Notes: generated by a model from the letters alone, not told the origin. Numbered from the stretch's first letter, positions 28,279-36,905 are shown. The stretch is 64,000 bases of DNA from Methanoculleus taiwanensis (GCF_004102725.1 NZ_LHQS01000003.1:307889-371888), one strand, 5' to 3'. Numbers and translations: made by a program.

Positions 28279-28968
28279 ATGGTGCAGATAGACCTCCTCG
28301 TCCTGTTTACACTGGCACTCGGCCCGGGAATCTTCTGGGTCTGGTACTTCTACCACCGGGACCGGTACGACCCCGAACCGGCGTATCTGGTTCTGCGGAT
28401 GTTCCTCCTCGGCATCGCCGTCACGTTTCCGGTCGCTTTCATTGAAGGGGTCGTCGGCATCCTGATAGCCTCACCGCTCGTTCTCGCGGTTATCGTCGCA
28501 CCTATAGTCGAAGAGTACGGGAAGTATTTCGTTGTCCGGAAAGGGATCTATCGCGACCGAGAGTTCGACGAACCCATGGACGGTATCGTCTACGCGGCGT
28601 CGGCAGCACTCGGATTCGCATCGCTCGAGAACCTGATATACGTATTCTCGGCCTATACCCTCTCTCCGGAAGCGGCGGTAGGAACGATCGTCGTTCGTGC
28701 ACTCTTCTCGGTTCCTGCACACGCCCTCTTTGCATGCATCTGGGGATACGCCCTTGGGAGAGCGAAGTTCGCTCCCCCCGAGCAGCGCCGGGGGATCGTT
28801 GCCCGCGGCCTCGTCGTTGCGATGGTTCTCCACGCCCTCTTCAATTTTCTGCTCATCACGGCAGAAGTTTACGCGCTTGCGATGCTCGTCTTTATTCTGG
28901 TGCTGATACCGGGGATGTGGCTGCTCGCCAACCGGAACATCGGCAGGGCGCTTGGCAGGGAGCGGTGA
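28279..28968 (+). CDS. prsW: PrsW-family intramembrane metalloprotease
   Basis: This 229-residue protein with about seven membrane segments carries the family motifs: the glutamate pair in APIVEEYGKY (Glu78, Glu79), EPMDGIVYAASAALGFASLEN (Glu98 and nearby residues) and a later His148 (VPAHALF) as a metal ligand. In Bacillus, PrsW cuts an anti-sigma factor; archaea have no sigma factors, so the substrate here is unknown. It lies between trkH (88 bases upstream) and trkA (72 bases downstream), probably in one transcript. Confidence 0.88.
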   Translation: MVQIDLLVLFTLALGPGIFWVWYFYHRDRYDPEPAYLVLRMFLLGIAVTFPVAFIEGVVGILIASPLVLAVIVAPIVEEYGKYFVVRKGIYRDREFDEPMDGIVYAASAALGFASLENLIYVFSAYTLSPEAAVGTIVVRALFSVPAHALFACIWGYALGRAKFAPPEQRRGIVARGLVVAMVLHALFNFLLITAEVYALAMLVFILVLIPGMWLLANRNIGRALGRER

Positions 28969-29040
28969 AGAGACGGAGACGACCGGCAGGTATAAGGGGA
29001 TAGGCCGGGGTAACATCCGGATTACGGAAGCGAACCATAC

Positions 29041-29709
29041 ATGCGTATCATCATCGTCGGTGCGAGCCCGCTCGGACAGCATCTGGCACAGCGCCTGATC
29101 CGCGAGCGGCATGAAGTTATCCTGATCGACAGGGATGCCGGGCGTGCCCGGGAACTTGCAGAGATCCTCGACTGCACCGTTATCAATGCGGAGGGTACCC
29201 GGCCGGACGTGCTCGAAAAAGCAGAGATTGGAGACGCAGATGCCGTGGTGGCATGCACCGACCACGACCAGGACAACATCATCATCGGCCTGGTTGCGCG
29301 TAAATCGGACGTCCCCGAGATCGTGCTTCGAACCGACGATGAACAGTTCCTGGCGGTGGCGAAGAAACTCGGGTTCCACCACATCATCAACCCGGCGCAG
29401 ATCGGATCGATGATCATCACCGATGCGCTCAGGGGCGTGGATACCACCGAGCTCTCCACACTCATCCGCGGCGATGTCCGATTTATCAGTATTATCGTTG
29501 AAAAGCGGCTTAAAGGAACCAGAATGGACGATATCAACCTTCCCGAGGATAGCGCCGTCATCGGCATCTACCGTGACGGCCGGTTCCTCCTGGCAAGAGA
29601 GAAACCCGCGCTTCGGCCGGAGGATGAGCTCATCATCGTCACCCGAAGCGCGTATGTCAGGGAGATCTGCGAGAATCTCTGCGAGGAGACGGAGAATATC
29701 ATCATCTAG
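29041..29709 (+). CDS. trkA: TrkA-family potassium uptake regulator
   Basis: This 222-residue cytoplasmic protein has an N-terminal Rossmann RCK domain (MRIIIVGASPLGQHLAQRL, with GASPLG in place of the usual GxGxxG spacing, and VILIDRD at strand 2). Its C-terminal TrkA_C domain begins around residue 140 (RFISIIVEKRLKGT). It would bind NAD(H) or ATP and gate TrkH. The conserved HxxNP segment (HHIINPAQIGS) is present. Its place 0.9 kb after trkH supports a functional Trk system. Confidence 0.92.
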   Translation: MRIIIVGASPLGQHLAQRLIRERHEVILIDRDAGRARELAEILDCTVINAEGTRPDVLEKAEIGDADAVVACTDHDQDNIIIGLVARKSDVPEIVLRTDDEQFLAVAKKLGFHHIINPAQIGSMIITDALRGVDTTELSTLIRGDVRFISIIVEKRLKGTRMDDINLPEDSAVIGIYRDGRFLLAREKPALRPEDELIIVTRSAYVREICENLCEETENIII

Positions 29710-29728
29710 CGTGCACCATTTCGATAGG

Positions 29729-29736
29729 CTTATATC
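29729..29736 (+). promoter_or_regulatory. TATA box of the tRNA-Gly gene
   Basis: CTTATATC lies 36-43 bases before the first base of the tRNA, so a short 5' leader removed by RNase P is expected. It resembles the CTTATATA box at 9271. Confidence 0.55.
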
Positions 29737-29771
29737 CTACCGGATACCACGTTGTAAGGCACACGATGTGT

Positions 29772-29843
29772 GCGCCGATAGTGTAGTGGTTATCACTAGG
29801 CGTTGCCAACGCCTAAACCCGGGTTCGAGTCCCGGTCGGCGCA
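29772..29843 (+). tRNA. tRNA-Gly (anticodon GCC)
   Basis: The acceptor stem GCGCCGA (from 29772) pairs with TCGGCGC (29836-29842), followed by discriminator A at 29843. The D arm is GTGTAGTGGTTATCAC, the anticodon loop carries GCC at 29805-29807 between the pairing arms AGGCG and CGCCT, and the T arm is CCGGG-TTCGAGT-CCCGG. The gene is 72 bases long, has no intron and no encoded CCA, and is followed by T-rich sequence suitable for termination. Confidence 0.97.
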
Positions 29844-30020
29844 TCGATTCTTTCTGTTCTTTGCATCTTCTTTCCGGCATCGTCACATAGATTCTGCCCG
29901 CATCGACCCAAAATGGCCGGAGACATGTGAAGTGCGGGGATGAAGCGGTTCATGCCTCCTTTGCCCAATACGCCCGGTAGAGAGCGGAGCTCCCCATAAC
30001 AGACAGAAAACAGGAGGGGA

Positions 30021-30329
30021 CTACCGTTCGCCCAGGGCGTGCGGCACCATTACCATCCCTTTCAGGCATTCCTGCACGAACTCACGCACCTTCCACGCAC
30101 TCAGCGTATCGCTCTGGACAAGCACCTTATCACCGATCTTGATGACGGGAACGCCGTATAGATTTATCTGACGGAGTTCTTCGATCTCTGCAGATCCCTC
30201 ACCAACGATCCTTTCAAGAACCACCTCATCGTAATCGATGCCGAGCTCGGCAAGTATCAATCGGACGTTGTCCGTCGCCTGCGCACAGATGTTGCAGCCT
30301 GAACTTCGGTATATTACAATGACGCTCAC
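30021..30329 (-). CDS. Glutaredoxin-like thiol protein
   Basis: This 102-residue protein has a thioredoxin fold with a CNIC active site near the N-terminus (IYRSSGCNICAQA), a beta strand with DYDEVVLE, and the cis-proline YGVPVIKIGDKV, as in glutaredoxins and NrdH. I place the start at GTG 30329 with GGTGG upstream. The longer frame to 30428 adds residues without family resemblance. It is a likely cytoplasmic disulfide reductase; the electron donor is unknown. It is a single gene. Confidence 0.82.
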   Translation of the reverse strand: MSVIVIYRSSGCNICAQATDNVRLILAELGIDYDEVVLERIVGEGSAEIEELRQINLYGVPVIKIGDKVLVQSDTLSAWKVREFVQECLKGMVMVPHALGER

Positions 30330-30588
30330 CGGAACCACCGGAGCAGCATTACAGGCAGATGTAAAAAAGGTTCCTTCGAGGCAGATGCATCCGGAATCTC
30401 CGTCGTGCACTACGACAGAGGATGCCACCCAGGACAGGACTTCGCCGGAGCTCGGGGATCAATCATAGATGATTCCACCACCAGCCCGACAGCCGGGCAT
30501 GATCGGCACCGTCGGGAGAGTCGGGCAGGGACGGTTCATCCCGCCGCATGACTCTCCCGCTGCCCCTCCTCTTAAGAATGGCCGTTGA

Positions 30589-31170
30589 TCAGGTCGTATT
30601 CACCGTTACGTTGCCGGTCTCATTCCCTCCGCCGACAGAGACCGTCGGGGGCACCATCACTGCATTCACAACATGGATGACACCGTTGCTCGCCTCGATA
30701 TCACTCGTCGTCACCATGGCTCCGTCAACCGTCACGACACCGTTCGTCGTGTTGACGGAGAGTGTGCTGCCTTCAAGGGTCTCAAGGGAGTTTAACTGTG
30801 CCAGATCCGAGGACATGTACTGTCCGGGAACAACGTGGTACAGCAGAATCTGCTGCAGATCGCCCTCTGGATCCTGCATCAGCTGATCCAGCGTGCCTGC
30901 AGGCAATTGCTCGAAAGCACTGTTCGGCGGTGCAAAGACCGTATACGGCCCCTCCTGACTCAGCGTATCGGTCAGATTCGCAGCCACAAGTGCATCGACG
31001 AGTGTCGAGAACTGGGAATCGTTCGCTGCGATATCGACGATTGTCTGATCCGCAGTCTCGTTTGCAGTCTCGTTTGCAGTCTCATTGCCGGGCAGCTCGG
31101 TCGTGCACCCGCAGCATACGGTCAGTGCCCCGAGCACCAGAGCAACCAACACCATTCCATACAATCTCAT
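30589..31170 (-). CDS. Fasciclin-domain lipoprotein
   Basis: This 193-residue exported protein begins with a signal peptide ending in VCCGC (lipobox-like), then a short NETA repeat (three copies, potential N-glycosylation sites), then one fasciclin (FAS1) domain with QEGPYTVFAPPNSAF and the closing SNGVIHVVNAVMVPP. It is thought to be a cell-surface adhesion module. A GGAGG-type site lies upstream of the ATG, and the TATA box sits inside an inverted repeat. Another FAS1 protein is encoded at 35597. Confidence 0.92.
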   Translation of the reverse strand: MRLYGMVLVALVLGALTVCCGCTTELPGNETANETANETADQTIVDIAANDSQFSTLVDALVAANLTDTLSQEGPYTVFAPPNSAFEQLPAGTLDQLMQDPEGDLQQILLYHVVPGQYMSSDLAQLNSLETLEGSTLSVNTTNGVVTVDGAMVTTSDIEASNGVIHVVNAVMVPPTVSVGGGNETGNVTVNTT

Positions 31171-31214
31171 ACCTACCCCCTCCGTTTCAAACGGATGTAC
31201 AGTGCGCTACGACG

Positions 31215-31235
31215 CACTCCTCATATATAAGAGTG
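31215..31235 (-). promoter_or_regulatory. Inverted repeat spanning the TATA box of the fasciclin gene
   Basis: CACTC (31215-31219) and GAGTG (31231-31235) frame an 11-base spacer containing TATATA. The minus-strand TATA lies about 50 bases from the ATG at 31170. A symmetrical pair around a core promoter is what a repressor site would look like; no regulator is known. Confidence 0.4.
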
Positions 31236-31331
31236 ACTCACAGGAGGCGGCCAGATGATTGCGCCCGAAGCCGGGAGAGACCTCGCGGCCCGGAAGGATC
31301 GGGAGGAGAAACTCCGGGAGGCGGTTTGAAC

Positions 31332-32795
31332 TCATTTCCAGATCGCCAGCGTCGAGATGAGATGCCGTACCGGGTCGTACACCCGGATAGCGTGGTTGCC
31401 GGTATCCGCAATGTAAAAAAGCCCGCCGAAGGCTACAAGCCCGCCCGGTTCACTCAGCATACCGTCCCCGGCGAGACCGTCCCGGTAGCCGCGTCTCCCG
31501 TTCCCTGCCATGGAGATGACCCAGTCCGTCGCCACATCGAGCCATTTGATCTTGTGGTTCCCGGTGTCCGCAATGTAAATGCGGCCGTCCGCGAACGTCA
31601 CACCGAGCGGGTGGTGAACTCGTGCCATCCGTGCGATAGTATCGAGGTCACCGAAATCGGTGAGGCCGTGACCGATGCGTGTCGTGACCATCCCACGACA
31701 GATCTGCCTGATCGCGGAGGCATCGCTGTCCGCCACATAAAGCACCTCGCCGTCCGTCGTAATGCCGGTAGGCTCTGCAAACGCTGCTTCCTCAAGCGGC
31801 CCGTCGATGAGTGCCGCGGCTCCGGTGCCGGCATACGGCCGGACCTCGTGCGTAGCAAGATCCATCCTCCATATCTGGCGCGTTCCCGCCATGGCTATCC
31901 AGAGATCCTCGCCGAGCAGCACGAGATCCCGGGGAGAACTGAGCGCGACGTCGGTATCCCCGCCGATGTCCCTCCCGGGCATCGCCTCAAGCCCCGTGCC
32001 GGCGATCGTTTCCACCGTCCTTTCCCGGAGAGAGACTCTTCGGATGAGGTGATTGCCGGTATCGGCAACATACAGAACCGACTCCCGGCCGTCGTATGCA
32101 AGTCCCTGCGGCATGTAGAAGGCAGCCTCCTCGAAGGATCCGTCCCGGCGACCGGGTTTACCGGATCCGATAGCCTCGAGTATCTTTCCGTCCGGCCTGA
32201 CAAGAAGAATACGGTGGTGATTCGAGTCGGATATAAAGAGCCTCTCTCCCCCGTAGTCGGCCTCGATCTTCCCCGGATAGTAGAGCATGCCTCCTCGTGC
32301 GGTATCCCGAATGAATCCGAAGGCCATACGCTCCTTCTTCAGCGTTCCCCGTCCTTCATACGTCCTGCTTATCTTCGCGATCATCGGATCGAGCCGCTCA
32401 TAGATCCCTTCGCCCTCTATCTTGCCGACAACAGCTCCCTCGGGATCGATCAGGACGAACGACGGCCACGACCTGATACCGAAGCGGCGCCAGAAGGTCA
32501 GATCGCGGTCGACGATAACGGGATGCTCAAAGCCAGTATGGAGGATAGCCTCCCTGATATTCCCGGTCACACGCTCAAGCTCGTATCGCGGGGAGTGCAC
32601 CCCGATGACGACGAGCTCCGGATACTTCTCGACAAGCCGCGTAATATCCGGCATCACCTGCATACAGCTGACGCAGCAGAATGTCCAGAAATCGAGCAGC
32701 ACGATCTTTCCTGCCAGATCCTGCATCGAGAGAGGGCGATCCGTATTGAACCATTCAAGGTCTGCGGGAAACTCGAAGAGAGAGATCTGCTCCAT
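31332..32795 (-). CDS. Thioredoxin-like/NHL-repeat protein (NHLRC2-like)
   Basis: This 487-residue protein has an N-terminal thioredoxin-like domain (about 1-150) with FWTFCCVSCMQV, where Cys41 and Cys44 form a CxxC, and RSWPSFVLIDPEG at the cis-proline site. A C-terminal beta-propeller of NHL repeats follows, recognisable by repeated LYVADTGNHLIR, IYIADTGNHKIK and FYIADTGNHAIR. The layout matches NHLRC2-type proteins of bacteria and animals. No signal peptide is visible from ATG 32795, so it is probably cytoplasmic. The function is unknown; redox signalling is an inference. It lies 92 bases downstream of a gene of unknown function on the same strand. Confidence 0.88.
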   Translation of the reverse strand: MEQISLFEFPADLEWFNTDRPLSMQDLAGKIVLLDFWTFCCVSCMQVMPDITRLVEKYPELVVIGVHSPRYELERVTGNIREAILHTGFEHPVIVDRDLTFWRRFGIRSWPSFVLIDPEGAVVGKIEGEGIYERLDPMIAKISRTYEGRGTLKKERMAFGFIRDTARGGMLYYPGKIEADYGGERLFISDSNHHRILLVRPDGKILEAIGSGKPGRRDGSFEEAAFYMPQGLAYDGRESVLYVADTGNHLIRRVSLRERTVETIAGTGLEAMPGRDIGGDTDVALSSPRDLVLLGEDLWIAMAGTRQIWRMDLATHEVRPYAGTGAAALIDGPLEEAAFAEPTGITTDGEVLYVADSDASAIRQICRGMVTTRIGHGLTDFGDLDTIARMARVHHPLGVTFADGRIYIADTGNHKIKWLDVATDWVISMAGNGRRGYRDGLAGDGMLSEPGGLVAFGGLFYIADTGNHAIRVYDPVRHLISTLAIWK

Positions 32796-32887
32796 GATGG
32801 CAGTGTCTACAGCGGGCGGATTATATGAATGTTGGGATGTGGCGGAAAGGGACTCATCCGCCGCAGGGGGAGCTCCGGCACGGAGTA

Positions 32888-33775
32888 TCATGCAGGAGGC
32901 AGTTCTCTCCCGGCCCTCCGGAGCATCCCGGCAGCAAACCTGACGCCATCCTCCACCCGGCTCTGCTGGATGACATCCGGTTTGACGAAAAATTCGTGCC
33001 GGAGCGAGAGCATGGTTGCAGATACCGAATCCCAGAAGGTGCTCTCATTACCCGGCTCCCGAGGACCTGCCGGCATATGGAACCCTTTCAGTGATTCCGG
33101 GAAAATCCGGGCGAATGCCGCGGCAGATTCGTCTCCCTTTGCGATCCGGAACTGCCTGATATCAAGGGCAACACCGGCGAAAGTCTCAATATCAGGGCAG
33201 TGGTCGGTGAGGTGCAGCCAGAACGAACGCAGCTGCGTTTCGGAGAAGACGGCCTGTTCAGCCCGGTTCACGAGGAGGAAGATCGGTGACGAACCGAGCG
33301 CATCCAGATACGCACCGGAGAGGACGGCGATAGCCCGAACGATATCCGCGACGGTGTTTTTCCGATCCCCGGAGTAGATCTCGACGGCGTGCGGGGAAGT
33401 GCCGAGGTAGTCGGAGAGACCGAGGAGCATATCGGCGTAGGCGCTCACCCACGCAGGGTCATGCCACCGCAGAGGCGGTACGATCCGCCGCCCGTGACGA
33501 TCATTCCTCGGGATCGACGGATCTGTATGGAGAGAATACTTCAGATCGGCGGGAACCGGCCGGTCACGCTGATAAAGCAGTTCTATCGAAGATTGCGTAA
33601 GAAATGCACCGACATCCTGTCCGGTACGCTCCACCTCGGTCTTGTTCTTGATCAGGTCTGCGGGAACCTCGACGATATCACACCGGGCATTCCGTGCCCG
33701 TTCCCAACGTTCGATCAGCCCTCCCCGCTGCTTCAGTTCGGTGACATTGGGGTAGACAAAATGTACTCGTGCCAT
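32888..33775 (-). CDS. Uncharacterised protein, possibly TIM-barrel-like
   Basis: This 295-residue soluble protein has no family I can name. Alternating segments (VHFVYPNVTEL, SPHAVEIYSG, SPIFLLVNRAEQ, FAGVALDIRQF, LKGFHMPAG) and buried histidines suggest an alpha/beta barrel, but this is only an impression. A GTG immediately precedes the ATG at 33775 and could be the start. It lies upstream of the NHLRC2-like gene on the same strand and divergent from a peptide-deformylase-like gene. Confidence 0.7.
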   Translation of the reverse strand: MARVHFVYPNVTELKQRGGLIERWERARNARCDIVEVPADLIKNKTEVERTGQDVGAFLTQSSIELLYQRDRPVPADLKYSLHTDPSIPRNDRHGRRIVPPLRWHDPAWVSAYADMLLGLSDYLGTSPHAVEIYSGDRKNTVADIVRAIAVLSGAYLDALGSSPIFLLVNRAEQAVFSETQLRSFWLHLTDHCPDIETFAGVALDIRQFRIAKGDESAAAFARIFPESLKGFHMPAGPREPGNESTFWDSVSATMLSLRHEFFVKPDVIQQSRVEDGVRFAAGMLRRAGRELPPA

Positions 33776-33880
33776 CACTCATCGGCATACCCATACCTCC
33801 CGGTGAGAAATAAGTTGGCACTCAGGAAGGTTCGGCCTCCCCGGCACCTTTATGGACAGCATCGGTCTTACGGAAGGACG

Positions 33881-34402
33881 ATGGATACCAGTGAGCTCCA
33901 GAAGCAGCTCTCCTTTCTGAAGGCGGAGAGGGACCTTCCGGAACGGTTCGGCATTCCGACGGATGCATTTCTTCCCCTTTTCTTCTCGCTCCGGTTCGGA
34001 GGAGACTGGAGTTATGCTGCAGAAGAGATCCAAACGATCTCGATAGCGAAGAAGACGTCCATATACGACGACGAGACGAGGGTTGGGTATACACGCGAGG
34101 AGATCTTCCTCCTCGTCAACCCGCAGATCATCGAGAGCGAGGGGACAGTTCACCGGCTCGAGAAGTGTGGTGATGAACAGATTCGGATGCTGGTTGCGCG
34201 ACCGTTTCAGGTGAAGGTGCAGGCCGAGCAGATCATCATAATGACCGTCAACCCCCTCCGGCGCGAGATCGTCACGGAGAGACTCCCGGAGACGAAGATG
34301 ACCTTTTCAGGATCGACGGCATACGATCTCGCCCACGAGATGGAGCATCTCAGCGAGGGAAAGGTCTCGGGAGAGAGTCTCTGGGAGTTTCGGATCCGAT
34401 AA
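33881..34402 (+). CDS. Peptide-deformylase-like metalloprotein
   Basis: This 173-residue protein ends with the zinc motif AHEMEHL (His152, Glu153, His156), and a cysteine in LEKCGDE (Cys96) lies where the EGCLS motif of peptide deformylases supplies the third ligand. The strand LLVNPQIIES before it matches LINPxI of that family. The first motif, GxGLAAxQ, is not recognisable. Archaea do not start proteins with formyl-methionine, so the role must differ. The start ATG has GGAAGGA upstream. Alternative view: an unrelated HExxH hydrolase. Confidence 0.72.
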   Translation: MDTSELQKQLSFLKAERDLPERFGIPTDAFLPLFFSLRFGGDWSYAAEEIQTISIAKKTSIYDDETRVGYTREEIFLLVNPQIIESEGTVHRLEKCGDEQIRMLVARPFQVKVQAEQIIIMTVNPLRREIVTERLPETKMTFSGSTAYDLAHEMEHLSEGKVSGESLWEFRIR

Positions 34403-34504
34403 CCGGATGAACCGGGCGATGCAGGTTGCCTGCGTCTCCGGGTGTCGTCCCGGAGCATACGCAACGCCACCGGCATACCTGCCGCATTCTCCACCGTAAA
34501 GCGG

Positions 34505-34675
34505 TTAATCGTCGTACATGTCGAGTGCTTCGAGATCGTCATCGATACTGTCGGGATACGGAACATCCATCACCACGGCACCGTCCTCGAGGACGTCGCC
34601 GATCTCAAAGTACAAGCCGGGTGGGTACTCCCGTTCTTCCATCTTTCCGCTTGATTGCCTGACAAGTAGCCACAT
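34505..34675 (-). CDS. Small acidic protein of 56 residues
   Basis: The protein begins MWLLVRQSSGKMEEREYPPG and ends with a strongly acidic tail (DSIDDDLEALDMYDD). A perfect GGAGGT ribosome site lies 6 bases before the ATG, and codon use is like the neighbours, so I consider it a real gene. I do not recognise it. There is no cysteine, signal or membrane segment. It may be a small regulatory or binding partner; nothing in the surroundings says of what. A 13-bp hairpin lies 28 bases upstream. Confidence 0.75.
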   Translation of the reverse strand: MWLLVRQSSGKMEEREYPPGLYFEIGDVLEDGAVVMDVPYPDSIDDDLEALDMYDD

Positions 34676-34702
34676 ACGCTACCTCCATATTGCACTCCGT
34701 CC

Positions 34703-34736
34703 GGCCGTATGCCGCGTGCAAGAGCGGCATACGGCC
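34703..34736. repeat. 13-bp perfect inverted repeat
   Basis: GGCCGTATGCCGC (34703-34715) and GCGGCATACGGCC (34724-34736) are exact complements around an 8-base loop. This lies in the 271-base gap between the 56-residue gene (minus) and the phosphodiesterase gene (plus), 28 bases upstream of the former. It could be an operator or an RNA hairpin. I see no other feature in this gap apart from the promoter region of the phosphodiesterase. Confidence 0.7.
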
Positions 34737-34946
34737 TGAGGAGATCTGCCATACTCTTGTATCGCCAGAAGGGGAATATGGAGTTTACGATCCGGGAACG
34801 ATTCAATCCAGTGTACATTCTAAAAATCCCGGATGATTTGACCTCCAGCCAGGAGCGCGCCCCGCACTCCGGAAGAATGGCAGGCCGGAACGGTATCAGC
34901 AGGTATAAGAGCACGGCCGTAATCGGGATACCCGGGTGAGAACCAT

Positions 34947-35447
34947 ATGCTCATCGGCCTGATCTCTGATACGCATGACAATCTGGAAATGGTCGACCTG
35001 GCCGTCGGGAGGCTGAATGATGAGGGTGTCGACCTTGTCCTGCATGCCGGCGACTACGTCTCTCCGTTCGTCATTCCCCGCCTCGGAAGACTGAACGCTC
35101 CGCTTATCGGCGTACTCGGGAATAATGACGGAGATCACGCACTGCTGAAGGTCCGGTTCGCCGAGGCGGACGATCTCGAACTGCGGGGTCGGTTTGCCGC
35201 CGTTACGGCAGGCGGGATTACGCTAGGTCTGCTGCATGGCGAAGAGATCGAACTCCTCTCAGCACTTACCGAACGGCAGGCCTTCGATGTCGTCGTCCAC
35301 GGCCATACTCACCGGGCAGGGATGCAGATGAGCGGGGAGACTCTCGTCATCAACCCGGGCGAGGTCTGCGGCTACCTCTTCGGGGAACCTTCGATCGCAC
35401 TGCTGGAGACGGGTACCCGAAGCGCAACGATCGTGAACCTCCGGTGA
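34947..35447 (+). CDS. YfcE/MJ0936-type metallophosphodiesterase
   Basis: This 166-residue calcineurin-like phosphoesterase has the dimetal motifs ISDTHDN, HAGDY, LGNNDGD, LHGEE and HGHTHRAG in the usual order, and ends in the family's INPGEVCGYL segment. Archaeal MJ0936 and bacterial YfcE hydrolyse phosphodiesters in vitro; the natural substrate is unknown. The length is normal, with no signal peptide, and the gene stands alone. Confidence 0.92.
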   Translation: MLIGLISDTHDNLEMVDLAVGRLNDEGVDLVLHAGDYVSPFVIPRLGRLNAPLIGVLGNNDGDHALLKVRFAEADDLELRGRFAAVTAGGITLGLLHGEEIELLSALTERQAFDVVVHGHTHRAGMQMSGETLVINPGEVCGYLFGEPSIALLETGTRSATIVNLR

Positions 35448-35596
35448 GGACGGCGTGGCCTGCAGAAGAGCCCGGGGGCGCCCACCCCGGCACGCGGCGT
35501 ATAGCAGCTGCTATACCGGATCACAGGCTCATACCGAGTATAATAATGGTTAAATATAATTGGTGCATTCTCCGCTTCACGTAAAGGGGGAGCGTA

Positions 35597-36832
35597 ATGA
35601 GACAGATTTTGCTTTTGAGCGTAGTATTCCTTTTTCTGGCGTTACCTGCCACGACAGGGGCAGATCCCGCCGGAGAGGAGAATACAACGGGAGATCTGAC
35701 GACGGATACCGTGACAGGGGATATGACCCTGATCGGCGCCATCGAGGCGGACCGGAATCTGACCGAGTTCGCCCGGGCGCTCGACGCGACCAACCTGACC
35801 GCGACACTTCAAATCGGCGGCCCCTATACCGTCTTTGCACCGGAAGATTCCGCCTTCGCAGCCCTGGGCAACGAAACCGCGGGAGAACTTATGAACGACA
35901 CCGAGCGACTCAGAACAACTCTCGAGTCTCACGTTGTCAGGGGAGACCTCACAGCAGAGCAGCTCAAAGAGATGGTGCAGGATAGGAACATGACCGGCAG
36001 GGAAGCCGGGATCACGCTGCAGACGCTCTCCGGAGAGAATCTGACAATCGATCTCGACGAGACGAACAACCGGTTGACGGTGAGCGGCGCGATGATTCTC
36101 ACGCCCGATATCAATACAAGCAACGGCACCATCCACACCATCGATCAGGTGCTGATGCCTGCAGACGAATCGAAGGTGCAGGACTATATCGTCACCGGGG
36201 CGGACAACAACGAGACGGTGGTCATCCCGCTCACGAGCGCCATCACCGTCCGGCTCCCGGAAAACCCGTCGACCCCATATTTCTGGAACGTAACGGTCAC
36301 ACGGGGCATGGAGCTTGTCGGTGAGACGTTCATACCCGAATCCGGGAACGAAAGCGCCGCGGCTCCCGGTATCCGGGAGTGGCACCTTGTGCCGAACGAT
36401 ACGGGCACCCACCAGTTCACGGCGCTCCTCCAGGAACCCGGGGAGAATACCACCGAAACCGTGGAACGGTTCCAGATCACCATGCAGGTCGTCGAGAACC
36501 GGACCGACGTCTTCACCGGGGCGGATAACGGAGGCACGGTGACCCTTTCGCCCGGCACCTATGCCACCGTCAGACTGGATGAAAATCCGTCGACGGGGTA
36601 CGTATGGAATGTCTCGACGACCGACGGGCTTACCATCGTCGGCGATCTCTTCACCGAAAACGAGACAGGTCTCGTCGGGGCGGGCGGAACCCATGAATGG
36701 TTCTTCAGAACAGCGGACGGGGGAAGAGAAACCTTCTCGGCCGTGTATAAACGCCCATGGGAGAACGCCACAAGCACCGATGACAGATTCATCCTCGCCG
36801 TAAACGTCTCGGACACCGCAACCGGGATCTAA
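35597..36832 (+). CDS. Secreted fasciclin protein with two chagasin-like inhibitor domains
   Basis: This 411-residue protein has a signal peptide (about 1-22), one fasciclin domain (about 40-170, GGPYTVFAPEDSAF to NGTIHTIDQVL), and then two copies of a chagasin/I42-type domain (about 180-290 and 295-405). The second has the inhibitor loops ENPSTGYVW and KRPWEN; the first has ENPSTPYFW. Chagasins block papain-type cysteine proteases. Many N-glycosylation sites are present. There is no C-terminal anchor, so it is secreted or held by interaction. GGGGGAG precedes the ATG. It stands first in a surface-protein island. Confidence 0.88.
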   Translation: MRQILLLSVVFLFLALPATTGADPAGEENTTGDLTTDTVTGDMTLIGAIEADRNLTEFARALDATNLTATLQIGGPYTVFAPEDSAFAALGNETAGELMNDTERLRTTLESHVVRGDLTAEQLKEMVQDRNMTGREAGITLQTLSGENLTIDLDETNNRLTVSGAMILTPDINTSNGTIHTIDQVLMPADESKVQDYIVTGADNNETVVIPLTSAITVRLPENPSTPYFWNVTVTRGMELVGETFIPESGNESAAAPGIREWHLVPNDTGTHQFTALLQEPGENTTETVERFQITMQVVENRTDVFTGADNGGTVTLSPGTYATVRLDENPSTGYVWNVSTTDGLTIVGDLFTENETGLVGAGGTHEWFFRTADGGRETFSAVYKRPWENATSTDDRFILAVNVSDTATGI

Positions 36833-36905
36833 GGGAGGCATGAGGCAATCCCACGCCTGCATCCGGAGATCCCGCAATACCGGATAAGAAAAGAAGATCC
36901 GGGGG

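Noticed and set aside
30762-32828. 688-codon plus-strand frame opposite the fasciclin and NHLRC2-like genes
   Set aside because: It spans two real genes and the gap between them on the other strand, and its composition is typical of antisense frames.
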